Of a stretch of 64,000 bases of DNA, positions 46,401-59,245 are shown one piece after another (within the stretch, counting starts at the first letter, position 1; every line of letters begins with the position of its first letter). The notes beneath the pieces were generated by a model. That model made no database searches, was not told where the DNA came from, and worked only from the letters and a program-made list of their open reading frames with translations. Made by a program: the position numbers and the translations under genes. The stretch is from Sipunculus nudus (Eukaryota; Annelida; Sipuncula; Golfingiida; Sipunculidae): assembly GCA_026874595.1 (NCBI GenBank), contig CM049310.1, positions 81,328,556 to 81,392,555 of the forward strand, read 5' to 3'.

Positions 46401-46836
46401 GTGTCTTCAAGGTACACGGAAAACACTGGCGAAGACGCAATCATTTTGAATGAAGGCTGATTAGTTTTCTTCAGATCACCCTTATGTATAAAGTAAAGAA
46501 GTAAAGATCATGAAAGACATTTCTTTAACGTGAAGATATAATCCGTATAACTTGATTACAATTAACATGGTTTCAATAGATAACCCGAGGGCTGGACCTA
46601 AAAAAGTGCATATGTCGGTTGGATCGAATGGTCATGCAACATATGTTATATTCAGTGTAATTTTCTGTTGGCTACCTTAGGTTAATCTATTCAAAGATAT
46701 TCTGTAAGTAGAACAAGGCAAAATATGGTATGGTATTTTGATATCTAATTATATTGGTCTTTCTGGTACACCTGGCTTAATGAAAACGTTCTATCTTTCA
46801 AGTTGAACCCTGTTTTTATTTAAATTTCTTATATGT
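43407..46836. other. Downstream of copy C: no gene recognised
   Basis: A minus-strand open frame of 120 residues (44087-43725) has one hydrophobic stretch and a Pro/His-rich tail read from a G-rich run; I do not recognise it and give it little weight. A stem-loop with arms TTTCTACGGAAAGGC (45760-45774) and GCCTTTCCGCAGAAA (45789-45803) is present. A G-run lies at 45260-45276. Confidence 0.4.
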
Positions 46837-47078
46837 TGTTACGGAACCTAATATAAACACAACACACGTTTAAGGAATTCTCTAGAAAGAACAGCGCTGT
46901 GTATCTCCACGCACCAGGCTCATTACGTGACCCACGACCAGGCGTGAAAGCTCAAGGCTCACATGACAACGAGAGTTCAACCAACACGGATTAAACATAG
47001 AATGTAATACGCGGCCAGACACGAGCGCCACAACAGGAGCTACACCCGTGCCACACAATAAAAAGAGCACCTGTAACA
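46837..47078 (-). mobile_element. Solo LTR of the Gmr1-like family, internally deleted
   Basis: It begins TGTTACGGAACC and ends CACCTGTAACA, flanked by the 4-base repeat ATGT (46833-46836 and 47079-47082). It keeps the first 35 or so bases and the last 200 of the LTR. Confidence 0.8.
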
Positions 47079-47339
47079 ATGTATAGATTCCCTTTCACTG
47101 TTACACGTGCATGACCTCTTTGGCTTCTTGAAATATCAGCACGGAGCTTGGTAATTCAAGACCTTCAGATATATCCTCCACATTTATCAATTCTAATCAC
47201 ATATTTATTTACATTAAAACTGAAAATATCTATACCTAAAACAAGTTGATCCAGTGTTAAATTCTCAACAAAATCCTGATTTCTTTCTCATGAAAGTATA
47301 TTAATTTACCTTCCCCGTAGGAAAGAGAGGTTTATAGGG

Positions 47340-47500
47340 ATTTATTCAATTCTGATATCTATATTTGGGTGTACTGCACCTGCTGGCTCTGTGTGTATAG
47401 GTGCCGGGTCATACTACCGGGGAACCCCCGGAAGGCGCACTCGTTTGGCACAATTTTCCTTGCTGCAAGTGGAGTGTATTGTTCGGGGAACATGCACCAA
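47340..47500 (-). repeat. Fragment of tRNA-derived SINE family 3
   Basis: It shares the body phrases ACCGGGGAACCCCCGGAAGGCG-like and CGCACTCGTTTGGCAC with the copy at 58990-59245. Head missing. Confidence 0.4.
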
Positions 47501-47696
47501 TAGACCCGAAAATGTGGGAAAAGAGTAAATTAAAGACGAATTGCGGAATATATCACATTTAAACCCGGCCAAGGCCAGCATTCGTGAGGATGCATATTTT
47601 AGGGGCGTGCCACAGGGGGGGGGGGAGCCCCCCACCACCCGTATCCAGTACTCCCCGTCCTCCCGGAATTTTACTTAGTCTAATAATGATTTAATG

Positions 47697-47815
47697 GGGC
47701 CTTGACAGCTGGGCGATAAAACGCCCGACCCTCTCCGCTGGCGACCCGGTGCTGCCATGAGAGTTGGTTGGTTCTCTCCGGGTTCTCCGGATTCCTCCAC
47801 CTCTCTGACTACAAT
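47697..47815 (+). repeat. tRNA-derived SINE, family 2, truncated
   Basis: GACAGCTGGGCGATAAAACG, CTCTCCGCTGGCGACCCGG, and GAGAGTTGGTTGG, then a diverged 3' part. Confidence 0.65.
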
Positions 47816-47862
47816 CTTCAACTCCATTAATATCTTCTGTTTCGCCTTAAATGTCTAACTGT

Positions 47863-48789
47863 TGTTACGGAACCTAATAACAACAAATCACGTAGTGCTG
47901 ATCAGCATAATTTTTGTTACGGTGATAAGTAAAAATCAGATTCTGTAACACTAGGCAGTGTGAAATGGCTAGCGGAATAAATAAAGAAGTCAGTGGTTTT
48001 TTGTTAACAAATAATTATAATTTATTCTTAAAACAACCCTAACATTACGATACACTAAATCAATACAATTACAAAATATAACAACAGTATAACAGTAAAT
48101 CAATACAATTACACAGTATAATAAATAAAGTGTATAGTACCAGAGTGTCCGGATCCTAGGCTTTTCTGGATACCACCACTGTCAAAGGTCAACAAGTCCT
48201 TTTAAACTTATATTCCAGATAAACAGTTCGCGTAGCTCATCTCAGAGAATAATAGTCCAATGTTATCCCGAAAACAATCTATTGTAATCCAAAAGTGGAG
48301 TTCTGGAAGTGATCCCAAAGACAAACTGAAGACTTAATAAAATCTGTTACAAATTTCGAAGAATATCTATTAATTCTGCAATTATCGGAAAGGTCCACAA
48401 ACGGACTCACACTCTTCCGTGTCCGCTGGAATTTTTCTCTCTCCCTTCTCGGCTGCAAACACAGCCCCCTATTTATAACTTTTCATCCAAAAATTCTAGA
48501 AACTTCTATTTCACGAACAATCTAAAGAACCCAACAATACACAAAACACACGCCCAAAGAACATCACAAGACAAGCGCCCATACAGCGCGACCAGCCCAG
48601 AATATTCAAGATGAGCGCTGTGTCTTACACGCCATTGTTCACCCAGCACCGAGCGTTGGGTAGAGTGCACACGTGCGCCGCACCCGGCCAGGCGAGGTTG
48701 CTCCAGCAACGAGCCACGCGTGCCACGCGAACCAAATGTCAACAACACATGGAACACCCCTGCGCACAATAAAACACACATCTGTAACA
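47863..48789 (-). mobile_element. Solo LTR of the Gmr1-like family, full length
   Basis: TGTTACGGAACC to ATCTGTAACA, 927 bases, flanked by CTGT on both sides (47859-47862 and 48790-48793). It contains the shared GCGTGAAATG-like and AATAAAGAAGTCAGTGGTTT phrases of the full element's LTRs but is clearly diverged from them. Exact target repeats imply LTR-LTR recombination. Confidence 0.85.
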
Positions 48790-49096
48790 CTGTATACCGA
48801 ACTTAGTCGTTTCTGAGGGAGTCAGTGCGGGTCGAATTTTCCGCGGACCTTTGACTGGCTCGAGCGCCGACTTCACTTTCAGTCAGTCCATAATGATTTA
48901 ATTTTCTAAAACACAATCATGCAATTCCTTTTACTGGAATCAGCAGATTTGGGATTTAATTCAATATAAAGCATTGCACGTGTAGTAATTGATCTATTGT
49001 TTATTGATGATTCTACATTCAATAGGTTTGATCCTGCAAAAATGATAATTTTTAACGATATTTCAAGTTGGAATTAAAATATGTGAAGTGTTATAT

Positions 49097-49830
49097 TGTT
49101 ACGGAACTTAATATCAACAGATCACGTATGCTATACGAACATAAATTTTGTAATGGAGATTAAAAAAATCAGATTCTGTTACACTAGTCAGCGTGAAATG
49201 TCAAAGGGAATGAATAAAGAAGTAAGTGGTTTTTTGTTAACAAATAATTATAATTTAGTTTAAAACAACCCTGACATTACAATACACTAAATCAATACAA
49301 TTTCACAGTATAACAACAGTACAACAGCGAATCAATACAATATTACAGTATAATAAATAAAGTGTACAGTACCTGGATACCACCACTGTCACAGGGGCAA
49401 ACAAAAGTCCTTTAAAGCATATAATCCAGATGAACAGTACACATCAATCTTCTCAGTGAATAACAGTCCTGTTCAATTACAAAATCAACTTGTTGTAAGC
49501 CAAAAGTGAAGTTCTGATAGCGTTCTGAAGTTCTGATTCCCAAAGGCTAACTGAAGACTAATTAAAATCCGTCAGAAATTTCAAGAATATCTGTAAATGC
49601 CGCAATTATCGGAAAAAAAGGTCTACAAACTGACACACACCCTTCTGTGTCCGCTGGAATATTTCTCTCCTCTCTCCTGGCTCTAAAACACAGCCCCTTA
49701 TTTATAACTTTTCACCTCAAGCCGAGAACTTTCATTTTCTCGAACAATCCAAAGAACCCAATAATACACACGTTACAGGGAACATCTAGAACAACGAACG
49801 CTGTGTTTCTACATATCAGGTTTGCCTTGC
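49097..49830 (-). mobile_element. Truncated LTR of the Gmr1-like family
   Basis: It begins TGTTACGGAACTT and follows the LTR through CGCTGTGTTTCTACATA; the CACCTGTAACA end is missing. Confidence 0.8.
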
Positions 49831-52800
49831 CAGATATTTCGGCCCCATCCCCTCAATCCTGGCTACTCCCAAACATATATATAGTTTTGAGATGCGACCT
49901 GTTTTAGAAGGTACACTTAATTTTCAGCCTAATGAGCGTTTTCGTGAGACTGGGAGATATAACCCTTTCAGGGTTCTATAAGGGCGAGGGAAAAGCACCC
50001 CGTTGATGGTTTCCAAACGAGAATTTACTTGTAGGAAGAGTTTTTTGGTAGGGGGATGTGTGTCGGCAAAGATTCAGGGGGATAACACTTTCTTGGACCA
50101 GGCCCAAATCCCCAAATATATTGTAGGATTACAGAAAAGACTTGAAAGGTAAGAAAACCAAAATGATTGATAGTTCTAAGAGTAAGACTTTTTAGGACAA
50201 ATGGATACTTGGAAAATCATTTACCAACTCGTGGATGATTGTGCCGGCACAATTAATCAAAGCTGGTTTCGAATGAAATACTTGCAAGTTCTCTTTTTTT
50301 TAATATGTATTTTATAATGTTATAATTACCATTTTTCCGCTTCAGTGCTTGGTGTTTTTTTTTTTTCACTTCAAAACTCTCAAAGAAGAACAAAATCCTG
50401 GTGCACTTTTCCCAAAGGATTGAATTATCACGTGTACAGGTATGTTCTCAGCTTTTTGCTCAGCTCAGTAAAAGTGTTTTCAGGCCTCATCAGCCATTTA
50501 ATTTAGGTTGCTATAGAGCCTGTTATAACTTTTATCAAAATAGGACAGAACTGATGCTACAAAGAGATTAAAATGTCAATTGGGTTAATGTGGTTGGTTT
50601 CTTCTATTAATAGACTCAACAACGTTTGTTCAGGGAGAAAATGTGAAACTTTCATGAAAAAGTCATTGATTCAAGTGCCCTGTATGAACATGTTAAACGG
50701 AGTGTGCTTATCGATAAAACATTGATTGGAAAGTTGATTGCAAGTGCAGAACCATTGGTTGTGTAATAGCTTACTGTTGCTGCAATTACTTTACTTTTTA
50801 CTAAACTTTTGTTACATTGCTTTCTTCCTAATGAACGATTTTTTTTTCAAGATATTCAGCCGAATTTGTCAGCTTTGTTAGTCGGTGTTTGGTGCCAGTC
50901 AAAGTTTAACATTTGTATTTTTGTTTAGTGTTTGAATCTTGTGTTCAATAAATTTGCTGTCTAATGTTAAATTTAGTCAAGTGTATTTTTAAATGCCAGA
51001 TATCTTTCAACTGACTTTGTATTTTGGACCGATACCTCTTTTCACTTAACTTAAAAACATCTAAATTGTCCCCTTCTCTTTGCCTGTGATTAATCAAAGA
51101 GCACCGTAAACTCAAGCAATTCTGACAACCTGCTAATTAAAGTGAATCGAAAGTGGCCATTTAGTTTGAACCTGGTCTTGCTTCAAAATTAGGTGTGGCA
51201 GATCCGAGAAAATGTCGGAAATTTCCAATTTTTTCAGTCCGGCAGGAGTGACCGAGTTTAATTTTTGAATTGTCGAGAGTTAATTTAGGATTGTTTAAGG
51301 TCAAGGTCAATAGTCTTTGTGTCCTGAATAATGGACACTTTTTATCAAGCCCACACTAATTACTCGCAGTGATTGACTCACAAAGCGTGAAACTGTGTAA
51401 GTTTTACATGTCACTTGTGACGACGTCATTCGGGATCCGTTTAAAGGGCTGCCTAACGTTCGATTTCTCCTGTCACAAATGAATACTATCACAGCTATTG
51501 ATTTTGTTTAATTAGGAGAAAGTTTAAATCATCGACTATGGTTTAACGTGTCGTCCTTTGATTGCCTCCGCCCAGAGTTCGTGTGTGTTTCTGGGTTTGT
51601 GTGTTTGTTCACACTGTTATCCCGAAATTGTGAATGGAATTTCATGAAATTTTCGGGGCATTTCGGGATTGATGCCAATCGATTAGATTTTGGTGCAGAC
51701 CCACCTCATGATAGGGTCCAAGAAGGACTTCCAGGGCTATTTACAAATGTACATTCACTTCTACAGTGAAAAACCAGAGAATATGGGCCAAATAAGACAA
51801 ACCCGCATCCCGTATTAAGGGGGGTCCATATGGCGGCGGAAGCCCGCATTCCTGAAAAAGCATAATTCTAGTTTTGTAACTAAATTGGAAACCATGACTG
51901 CATTTGTCCAAATGACAAACTCGTCTTCTGTTTATCACTTTGTATAGTGTTTACTATGATTTCCTTTTGTTTACAATTTTCGACATTCGCTAAAGTGAAA
52001 TGATCGCGAAAATAAAACCATTGTGAATAGGAAGCTGCATGGTCGAAGTCATATAGCGTTCATTAACTTCAACTCGTTCGATATTCGCTCGGGGTCCTGG
52101 TATGATTTCCGTATAGTTAAATTATAACATAATTGATACACTGCTTCTAAGTTATTTTAAAGTGCGAACACGGAAATGGAAACCTCGTAAAATAATGACA
52201 AATCGAAAATCGCGAAATGTTAAGCTGGTGAATATAAAGCCTACCTTAGTACCTCCGCGAAGGCAAAAGGAATATATTTAATTAGCACATTCATTAAAAT
52301 AACGCTTACCGACAAACCAACAATCAAACCAACAGACACGGGTAAAACACGACTCACTGTACTTTTAACGTTATCATTATAACTTTCAGATACAGGATGT
52401 CTTGGGTGAAATGTGGTCGAATTTGATGAAGTATCAATTTTCACAAAATATTTTCACAATTATATCAAAGGCATGGGCTTCCTGAGTATACCATAAGACA
52501 CTGTTACTTATTTCGCTTTGTCAACAAGATGTCAAGTGCAATCTGTCATGGAACAATTAAAGCAAAATAATTCTAATACAACTCCCAGTGTGGCCAGCCA
52601 ATGTTTATCGCCGCGCCATCTGTTGTATAAAAGTTAAACAGATTGGTCGGCTTCTGCCCAAAGCAACACTGAACGACAACTGTTATGCAACCGAACGTAT
52701 GTCACACGGGCTAGCTGAACATGTATGCAGCATTTCTTCACTGTGAAAGTTGATGCAGTACTTGACATAATTTTTTCTGTCTAATCAGCTTTTATTAATG

Positions 52801-53581
52801 TTGTATTTTTTATACTTCTTGAACACTGTTTCGCCGAGAGAGTTTTGAGATTAATTGTAGCCAGTAGTTCAGTAGGTTGCATTTTCACTTTTTCGTTTCA
52901 CTAATTTCTTTCCCTTTGTATTCCATACACAATATTCCATCAATTCAAGCCTATATGACTCTATACAGTTGATATATACTTGCTTAACAATTAAAAACAT
53001 GAAGATGCTTGAAATTGACGGTTAGTACTAGATAAAAGTTATGATTTTGCAAAAATTTCAGATTTCACTTGATACTGCTAAAGAATATTCTTTAAACATT
53101 TTTTCATATTTGGTATTTGTTTCAGAATATTTTAATTATTAATTATTTTTAATAGGTTGAAATATATAAACACCATCTTAAGAAATTTTCTTGACCAATA
53201 TATAATCAGCATGTATTACATCATAAGAAGTCCTGCTAACTCCCTAACGACGTGTCACCATGATAACCAGAACACATATATTTTGTGCAAGGTACCAGGA
53301 TGACCAATAATCAGAAAATAATTCTCCTCAACCGTTATTTATCAAGGATGCACCCGTATGAGATGTCGAATTTATTTTGAAAATAAACTTTTTTGAGACG
53401 AAGTACAAAAAATCTTGTCTACACGGAGGAAGATTAAAAATGTATTTCGATTCGGGAACAATACAATCTTTGTGTGAAAGCTAAAGATCGCTCGAGTCAA
53501 TCGTTGTATGGATTCCAGACAATCATCAAACTTACGGTATACTGTAGGAAGGGGTGGTCAGGTGTTCGTCCCTGAGTGGAG
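49831..53581. other. Intergenic, no gene recognised
   Basis: AT-rich sequence with short unsupported open frames. A minus-oriented R1 repeat lies at about 51550-51880 (phrases CCAAGAAGGACTTCC and GGTCCATATGGCGGCGG). Confidence 0.45.
51550..51880 (-). repeat. Dispersed repeat R1, minus copy
   Basis: Reverse-complement relation to 62870-63150: CACACAAACAC-type tail at the left, GGACTTCC centre, and CCATATGGCGG at the right. Confidence 0.5.
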
Positions 53582-53954
53582 CATTCACTACGCTCTAGCC
53601 TTTTTAAGTCAGCTCGGCAAAGTCACAACAAAAGGCCTCACTCGCACCTCCTGGGGGGGGGGGGGGGGTCTTCCGGATAAGAACGGAACATGGAACGCGG
53701 AACAGGTGCCTAATTTACGTAACGGAACGGAACAAAGATGTAAAAAGTGTCATAACTTTTTAATGGGTGAATGTTTCATGACATAATTTATAGTAATAAA
53801 CGTATTTCAACATATGTGATTTGTTATTTTTTTTATTATTTTAGCCGCTGTTCCGTGTTTTAGGGCAGCTCCGGAAGACCCCAAGGAGGTGTGAGTATCT
53901 CCTTTTGTTTTGACTTTGCCGAACTGATTTCAAACGGCCGAAGCGTAGTGAATG
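53582..53954. mobile_element. Fold-back element with arms of about 110 bp
   Basis: The left arm reads CATTCACTACGCTC, CTCGGCAAAGTCACAACAAA, GCACCTCCTGGGG, GTCTTCCGGA, ACGGAACATGG. The right arm, reverse-complemented from 53954, reads CATTCACTACGCTT, TTCGGCAAAGTCAAAACAAA, ACACCTCCTTGGGG, GTCTTCCGGA, ACGGAACAGCG. A central loop of about 140 bases has no coding potential. Probably a MITE or fold-back DNA transposon. I could not define a target duplication. Confidence 0.7.
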
Positions 53955-54499
53955 TGAGTGGGCGTGGCTGCTGCTGCTCTGCAGGGGCACAATCGCCTGT
54001 CTCGACAAACAGAAAAACCATGTAACCTCAAGTAACCATGAACTATCAAAACGCTCTTTGCAAAACTCTGGTTCCTCTGACTCACCAACATATGTCCTTG
54101 GCTCCTTACATGTTATGAACACATGGATATAAACAAAAAGATCGTCCTGTGTGCTATGTGATCGGCATCTCGGGCTTATTTCAAGAAAATTTTCAAGGGT
54201 TTATCTTTGGTTAATAAACATCAGATATCTGAATAGGCTCCTTTAATGAGGTTATATCAGTTCGGAGGCGGACGAGAGAATCATCTGAGAAAAAAAATTA
54301 AATGTGACGTTTTCTGCGGGTATATGGTTTTTACGGCAGCTCCTGTTTCAAGGGTCCTGGCAGCTTAATAATGTTTCTTTCACAGAAAGATGATACTAGA
54401 TTTTTGTCGTTTCCGGCTGCTGTTACAGCAGTTGCATAAAATTGAAACATGATTCTCGCCTTATCTTTATCTTTTGGTGACCTCCCTGATAATATTTAG

Positions 54500-54556
<57 letters not shown>

Positions 54557-55394
54557 GTAGGTTAAGAGTAAGTGTGACGCCGTTTAGGTCGACTATCTTA
54601 TTTATTTTCAAACAGGTGGTACATTTGATGGAGAAAACCGATAGACCCAGAGAAAACCATCGGGCTTGGAGGGACCACAACAATTCTGCCCGGAAATCGG
54701 ACAAAATGCATGAAATTTTCCAGTCTGGAGGAAGGATAGAAATAAACCTCAGTTCTTGAAATGACGAGTATCGCTAGATGGTCACAAACAAATCACCAGA
54801 ACGCATAAAAAATCTTGTCTTTGCCCCCAGGTAACCTTAATTAAGAGTAATCGTACCTTTTATTGCTAGACAAAAAAAAAACAAATATTGTAACAAGGTT
54901 ATTTGGAATATGGCCCTAAATCAATTTATCTTGGAAAGTGCAAGTGAAATGGTAATCTTACACGTCTGAATAGTTATTACAGACTCCGGAAGAGCCGCAA
55001 TTTTAATATAATGTAAAATACAGATTCTATTAGTGTTTACGTTCTAGAGTTACAAATAGCTCACCATGTACATGCTCTGGTCGCCAAGGAGTCTTTTTAT
55101 TCTTTCCTGGTAAAATTGTTTGCGGTCATTGCACTTTGACTGCTGTTCCTAAATACAATGCGTGTTGTTTACGACTGGGAACACGGCCCTGACCTTTCTC
55201 TGCCCTACTTCTAAGCCTGCATGGCTGCTTTTATAATGTGTCACAGGTCGGAATTAAAAAAAAAGGATCACCGAGATGATATGATGTGCTGATAATGTAC
55301 TTCTGATATTATTGACAAATCATAGAGGGATACATAATTACGGAACACATGCAGGGATCAAGGCTTATGTTTAGACTATAGTTTTTCCCCAGTG
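53955..55394. other. Intergenic, no gene recognised
   Basis: A TA microsatellite lies at 54505-54553. Short open frames on both strands have no recognisable domain. Confidence 0.45.
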
Positions 55395-55438
55395 GCATCA
55401 ATTTATCTTCCAAAGTGGGGCGATGACTTCACACACAC

Positions 55439-55489
<51 letters not shown>

Positions 55490-55800
55490 CTTTGTAGCGT
55501 CTGTATGCCACATTTCAAATACATTACAATTATAAGTATAACGTTTTAGAAAATAAGGTATTATAATCCAGAATAAGTTTATTTAAAACTAGGTTTAGAT
55601 ATTATATCATATTATTTCATAAATTCATAAGTTGAACCAGTCTATAATTCTAACTATTTATACATGATATTTGCAATATAAAAATATTATTTTCTGAATA
55701 TCGGGGTGGATGATTACATTGACAAGCCCCCCCCCCCCTGTCAAAACGTGGGTGGGGGGCATATACCCAATCCCCCGTATATTGACGCGCCGGCCTTTGC
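55395..55800 (+). repeat. Dispersed repeat R2 with TA microsatellite
   Basis: It shares CCAGTGGCATCAATTTATCT at its left and GGGG-CATATACCC, CCGTATATTGACGC at its right with 34940-35230 (there TATATACCCTAATATCCC and GTATTTACGCCCC). An inner TA run occupies 55440-55486. Confidence 0.5.
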
Positions 55801-55890
55801 CACAATTCAAAATTTGAACAACCTCGAGGACAGTTTGATTGCCTCGCGACATTAACACACATCAGGATATAATGGCGTTTACGTTCTACC

Positions 55891-56268
55891 GTGGTCGTTC
55901 TCGAGAGGAAAAACCGTTCCCATGGAAAAATTCCATTCCCATGCTTTCATGTTGCGTACTATCTAGATATATTCCAATTCCATTGCTTAATTTTCGTATT
56001 CCTTTGTGATTCGTTTGCGAGCTATCAGCACGTGCTAAGATCTTACATAAGAGATCTTACAGGGATTATTCTCCTCTTTCAAGTGTTTGATTTTGACGTC
56101 ATGTTTGAATATTTTGGTTGTAACTTCGAGCAGGCATTCATCTTAACCATTTTACTGCGGGAAACATCCCATAACCCCTCGAAGGATCCGGGCTACCTTG
56201 TAGACATTGTAGGCAGACAAATGTCTAACCATCCACCTTCAGATCACAAGGTATTATTCATTACATGA
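55891..56268 (+). other. Unidentified open frame, 125 residues
   Basis: The longest open frame in the 44-64 kb region. It has a hydrophobic, Phe-rich N-terminal half and a polar C-terminus (GYLVDIVGRQMSNHP). I do not recognise it and see no clear splice sites or upstream signals. In an AT-rich genome this length can arise by chance. Confidence 0.2.
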
Positions 56269-56712
56269 CCCGTGAACCCGGAATAGAGCTTGCAATAGTT
56301 ATAGGCTTGCTCTGATTGGCTCTAGTTATTGGGCCATTTGGCTAAAATCGTCCAGTTCTATCGTTGTTTCGCTAGAACTCCAACATAGTTTGTTATTTTA
56401 GAACTGATCTTATATCACAAAAAAAGTCACCGGTGACAGGATACTCCTGATATTCATTGTTGACCATCCACACTCCGTAGCTTACACCCTATTATCGCTC
56501 AGTTGAGGCTTCCAAATATATGGTTGTATGTTTTATTATTTTTATCATTATCATCTGTAGTGTCAGTGGTAGTAAAATTATAATAGTGGTAGGTTATAAG
56601 ACATAGGATATTGAAGCGTCATATGTAACTGGAATAACCCTCATAGAATTGCGCTTGAAAGCATGAAGGGAGACGTCAATACCCTGACAACACGAGCATG
56701 TCGCTTAGCGGA

Positions 56713-57010
56713 TACCGTGGCTCAACGGAAGAGAATAGTACAGGACTCAAAACAGGGAGATCGTGTGTTTGAATCTCAGCTGAAACGGTGAGATATTTCA
56801 ATGTCAACTCCAACTCGGGATGAGCACTGTGTATAATCTTAACGGGAAGGCCGTGCCCAACGGCCGTGTTTCACTCACCCTCCCTGGGGTGTCTCCGTTG
56901 TATGACAATGCAATGGGGACCAATACACATCTACACCCACTGCAGGAACACCAGGATGAAATACTGCCCTGTCATATAGTCCGAAACCTAATTGGAATTC
57001 TGCAGATGGA
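56713..57010 (+). repeat. tRNA-derived SINE, family 3
   Basis: A-box-like GTGGCTCAACGGAAGAG and B-box-like GTGTTTGAATCTC head, then a body with CTTAACGGGAAGGCCGTGCC and CACCAGGATGAAATACTGCC. Related copies at 58990-59245 (-) and 60155-60350 (+). Confidence 0.65.
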
Positions 57011-58650
57011 GGCGGTTGCATCCGACAAAAAAAATATTTAAAAAAAGAGTGTGATTCAAATCATGTAATAAAACTTTCTAGATTAACACGTAAAATTTGA
57101 AAAAATGGAAGCAGTTGCATCCGATAAAAATATTTAAAAAAGAATGTCGCTTAATTGAAAATAATGTCATAAAAATTTCTAGATTAACACGTGAGAATTA
57201 AAACTTATATGAGTAATGTTTACGATGATGTGGTAAGCCTAGAAGATTAATAGGTATTAATCTGATGGAAAAAGGTATTTCTTATTGATTTAATAAAATA
57301 TGAAAACATGAAAAAAAATATATTTCGCAACAGGTCTAGAGGTAGCATAGTTCATGTTAATTAATAAAAAACAAAAACAAAAACATTATGTAAAAACAAT
57401 CCCTGGATAATGGAACGGCGAAACTATTTCCCAGAATTTAGGGTGTTGTATTTTCTAGGGCTTGTCACAGTCTAATTTCAAACTGGCAGCTTTATCCTTC
57501 GTTTTGGACCTTTTCCCTGTTAAAAGCACAGTAAATTCCTGGAGTTGAATTATTTAAGCATCAACTTATTATAAAACGTTATAAACACGATGCAGCTTAG
57601 TGCTAGGCGTTAGCTTTTTCTCGCTCTTGCCCGACAGGTGGCGAAACTACTTTCCGAAGCTGACTGAGAATTTGATATGAGATTCACATCACCAAAACAA
57701 TTACCTATCCTGCCCTTGTTGCAAAGGATATATATTCCTAGGATATACAGTTTAGCTGAAAATATGCGTAACTATGTTAATTTTCTAGTTTTTTAAAATT
57801 TAGGCCACGGTTTCTGCTACTGACACCCTGAGATATATCTTAAAAATTTCCACTGATGTGAGTCCGGTTTTTTTTTAAAGTGAGGCGAAAAGGTATTCGG
57901 CAATATTTACATACAAATATACTCTAATGTACATGTGTGCGTATGTGCACTGACGGAGGTCTGGCGGTCTTCTCCCAGAACATTATACAGATCTGTTTCG
58001 GGATTAGGGGTAGATTTAAATATTGTGTCTTTAACATACGGAAAAAAAGTAAAGAAACTGATGAACCTTCATTGTTGAATAAAAATATTATTCATTATTA
58101 TTTTTTTATAACGATATCTTGTCAACAGTTATAAACAGTTACATCACGACACGCCCGGTCTCCTTGGTCTGATTCTTGGCCATTTGCCAGAAACGGTGTT
58201 AACAGACCAGCAACAGCGGGTATCGCGTGTGTTAAATTTGGAGCTGGATGCACAATGCCATACCGCGTTCACGTTGGTCTGATTCTTTGCTATTTGCGCA
58301 CCCTGGTGTTATCAGCCAGAAAATTATTGCAATACAAAAGAAAGGATCGTGAGGAGAAATCACAATCTGAACTGGAGAAGCTTGGTTGACGCTTATCGGT
58401 CAAAGGCTCATGGACATTTGCAATAATATGCGTATTATAAGTTCAATTCAATTGAAAACATAACCATCCCAACTCATGGACTTACTAACTCAGATTCACG
58501 TGTTTTCCCCCCGTTTTTATCATATTGTTATCGTTTTGTGTATGGCTATATAAACATAGTCCACGCGTGTCTGTTTACATAACAGTAACCCAAACTCCCA
58601 GTTTCGTTGGTGCAGAACTTCAACCAACAAATGTTTACAATCACTTATTC
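57011..58650. other. Intergenic, no gene recognised
   Basis: AT-rich. A direct near-repeat around ATGGAGGCGGTTGCATCCGA occurs at about 57004 and 57104, each followed by AAAATATTTAAAAAA. A repeat with GGAGCTGGATGCACAATG at about 58230 recurs at about 63560. Confidence 0.4.
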
Positions 58651-58870
58651 GGTCCAAATTTCCATGGTCAATCGGGACCACATGTCCCTGCACATTTCTT
58701 ATTCGTGAATATTCCTGAATGTCCTTCTTGATCCGCCTCATGAGTCGGACCTACACCAACATGTAATCGATTCTTCATTGCGACATTTTACTGAAACGTT
58801 CATGGTATTCTGTTCATGATTGCATAAGTTATGTTATGAACAAACACACAAATGCACACACACGAACGGG
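58650..58870 (+). repeat. Dispersed repeat R1, plus copy
   Basis: GTCCTTCTTGATCCGCCTCA, ATGAGTCGGACCTACACC, then TTATGAACAAACACACAAAT. Confidence 0.5.
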
Positions 58871-58989
58871 TATGAAAGCATACCCTCCTAGCGGGAGCAA
58901 CTAAGTATGTACACATGCAGAATAATTTTCCGTTTTCGACCTACATGTCTGGGCGACAGCACACGTTTCATCTTATTCTATGCCCTGGT

Positions 58990-59245
58990 GGTAACCTGGC
59001 CGGTGGCTATACTGCATTGGTGTAACCGACCCCATTGCTGAGCCATACCTCCAAGGAACCCCTGAAAGGCGTACTGGTTTGTGACAAAAACGACATTGAG
59101 GCACAGTCTTCCCATTAAGTCTGCAGAACGGTCCTTCGTTGGGGCCGACCGTGAAAAAAATCTAACCCCCTCGGCTGAGATTCGAACGCACGATCTCCCG
59201 GTTTAAAGTCTCTAGGCCTTGACGACATAAGCCGCTTAACAGAAA
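58990..59245 (-). repeat. tRNA-derived SINE, family 3, minus copy
   Basis: Read on the minus strand it has the head GACTTTAAACCGGGAGATCG, B-box GCGTTCGAATCTC, and body CTTAATGGGAAGACTGTGCC and ACCACCAGGGCATAG. Confidence 0.7.
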
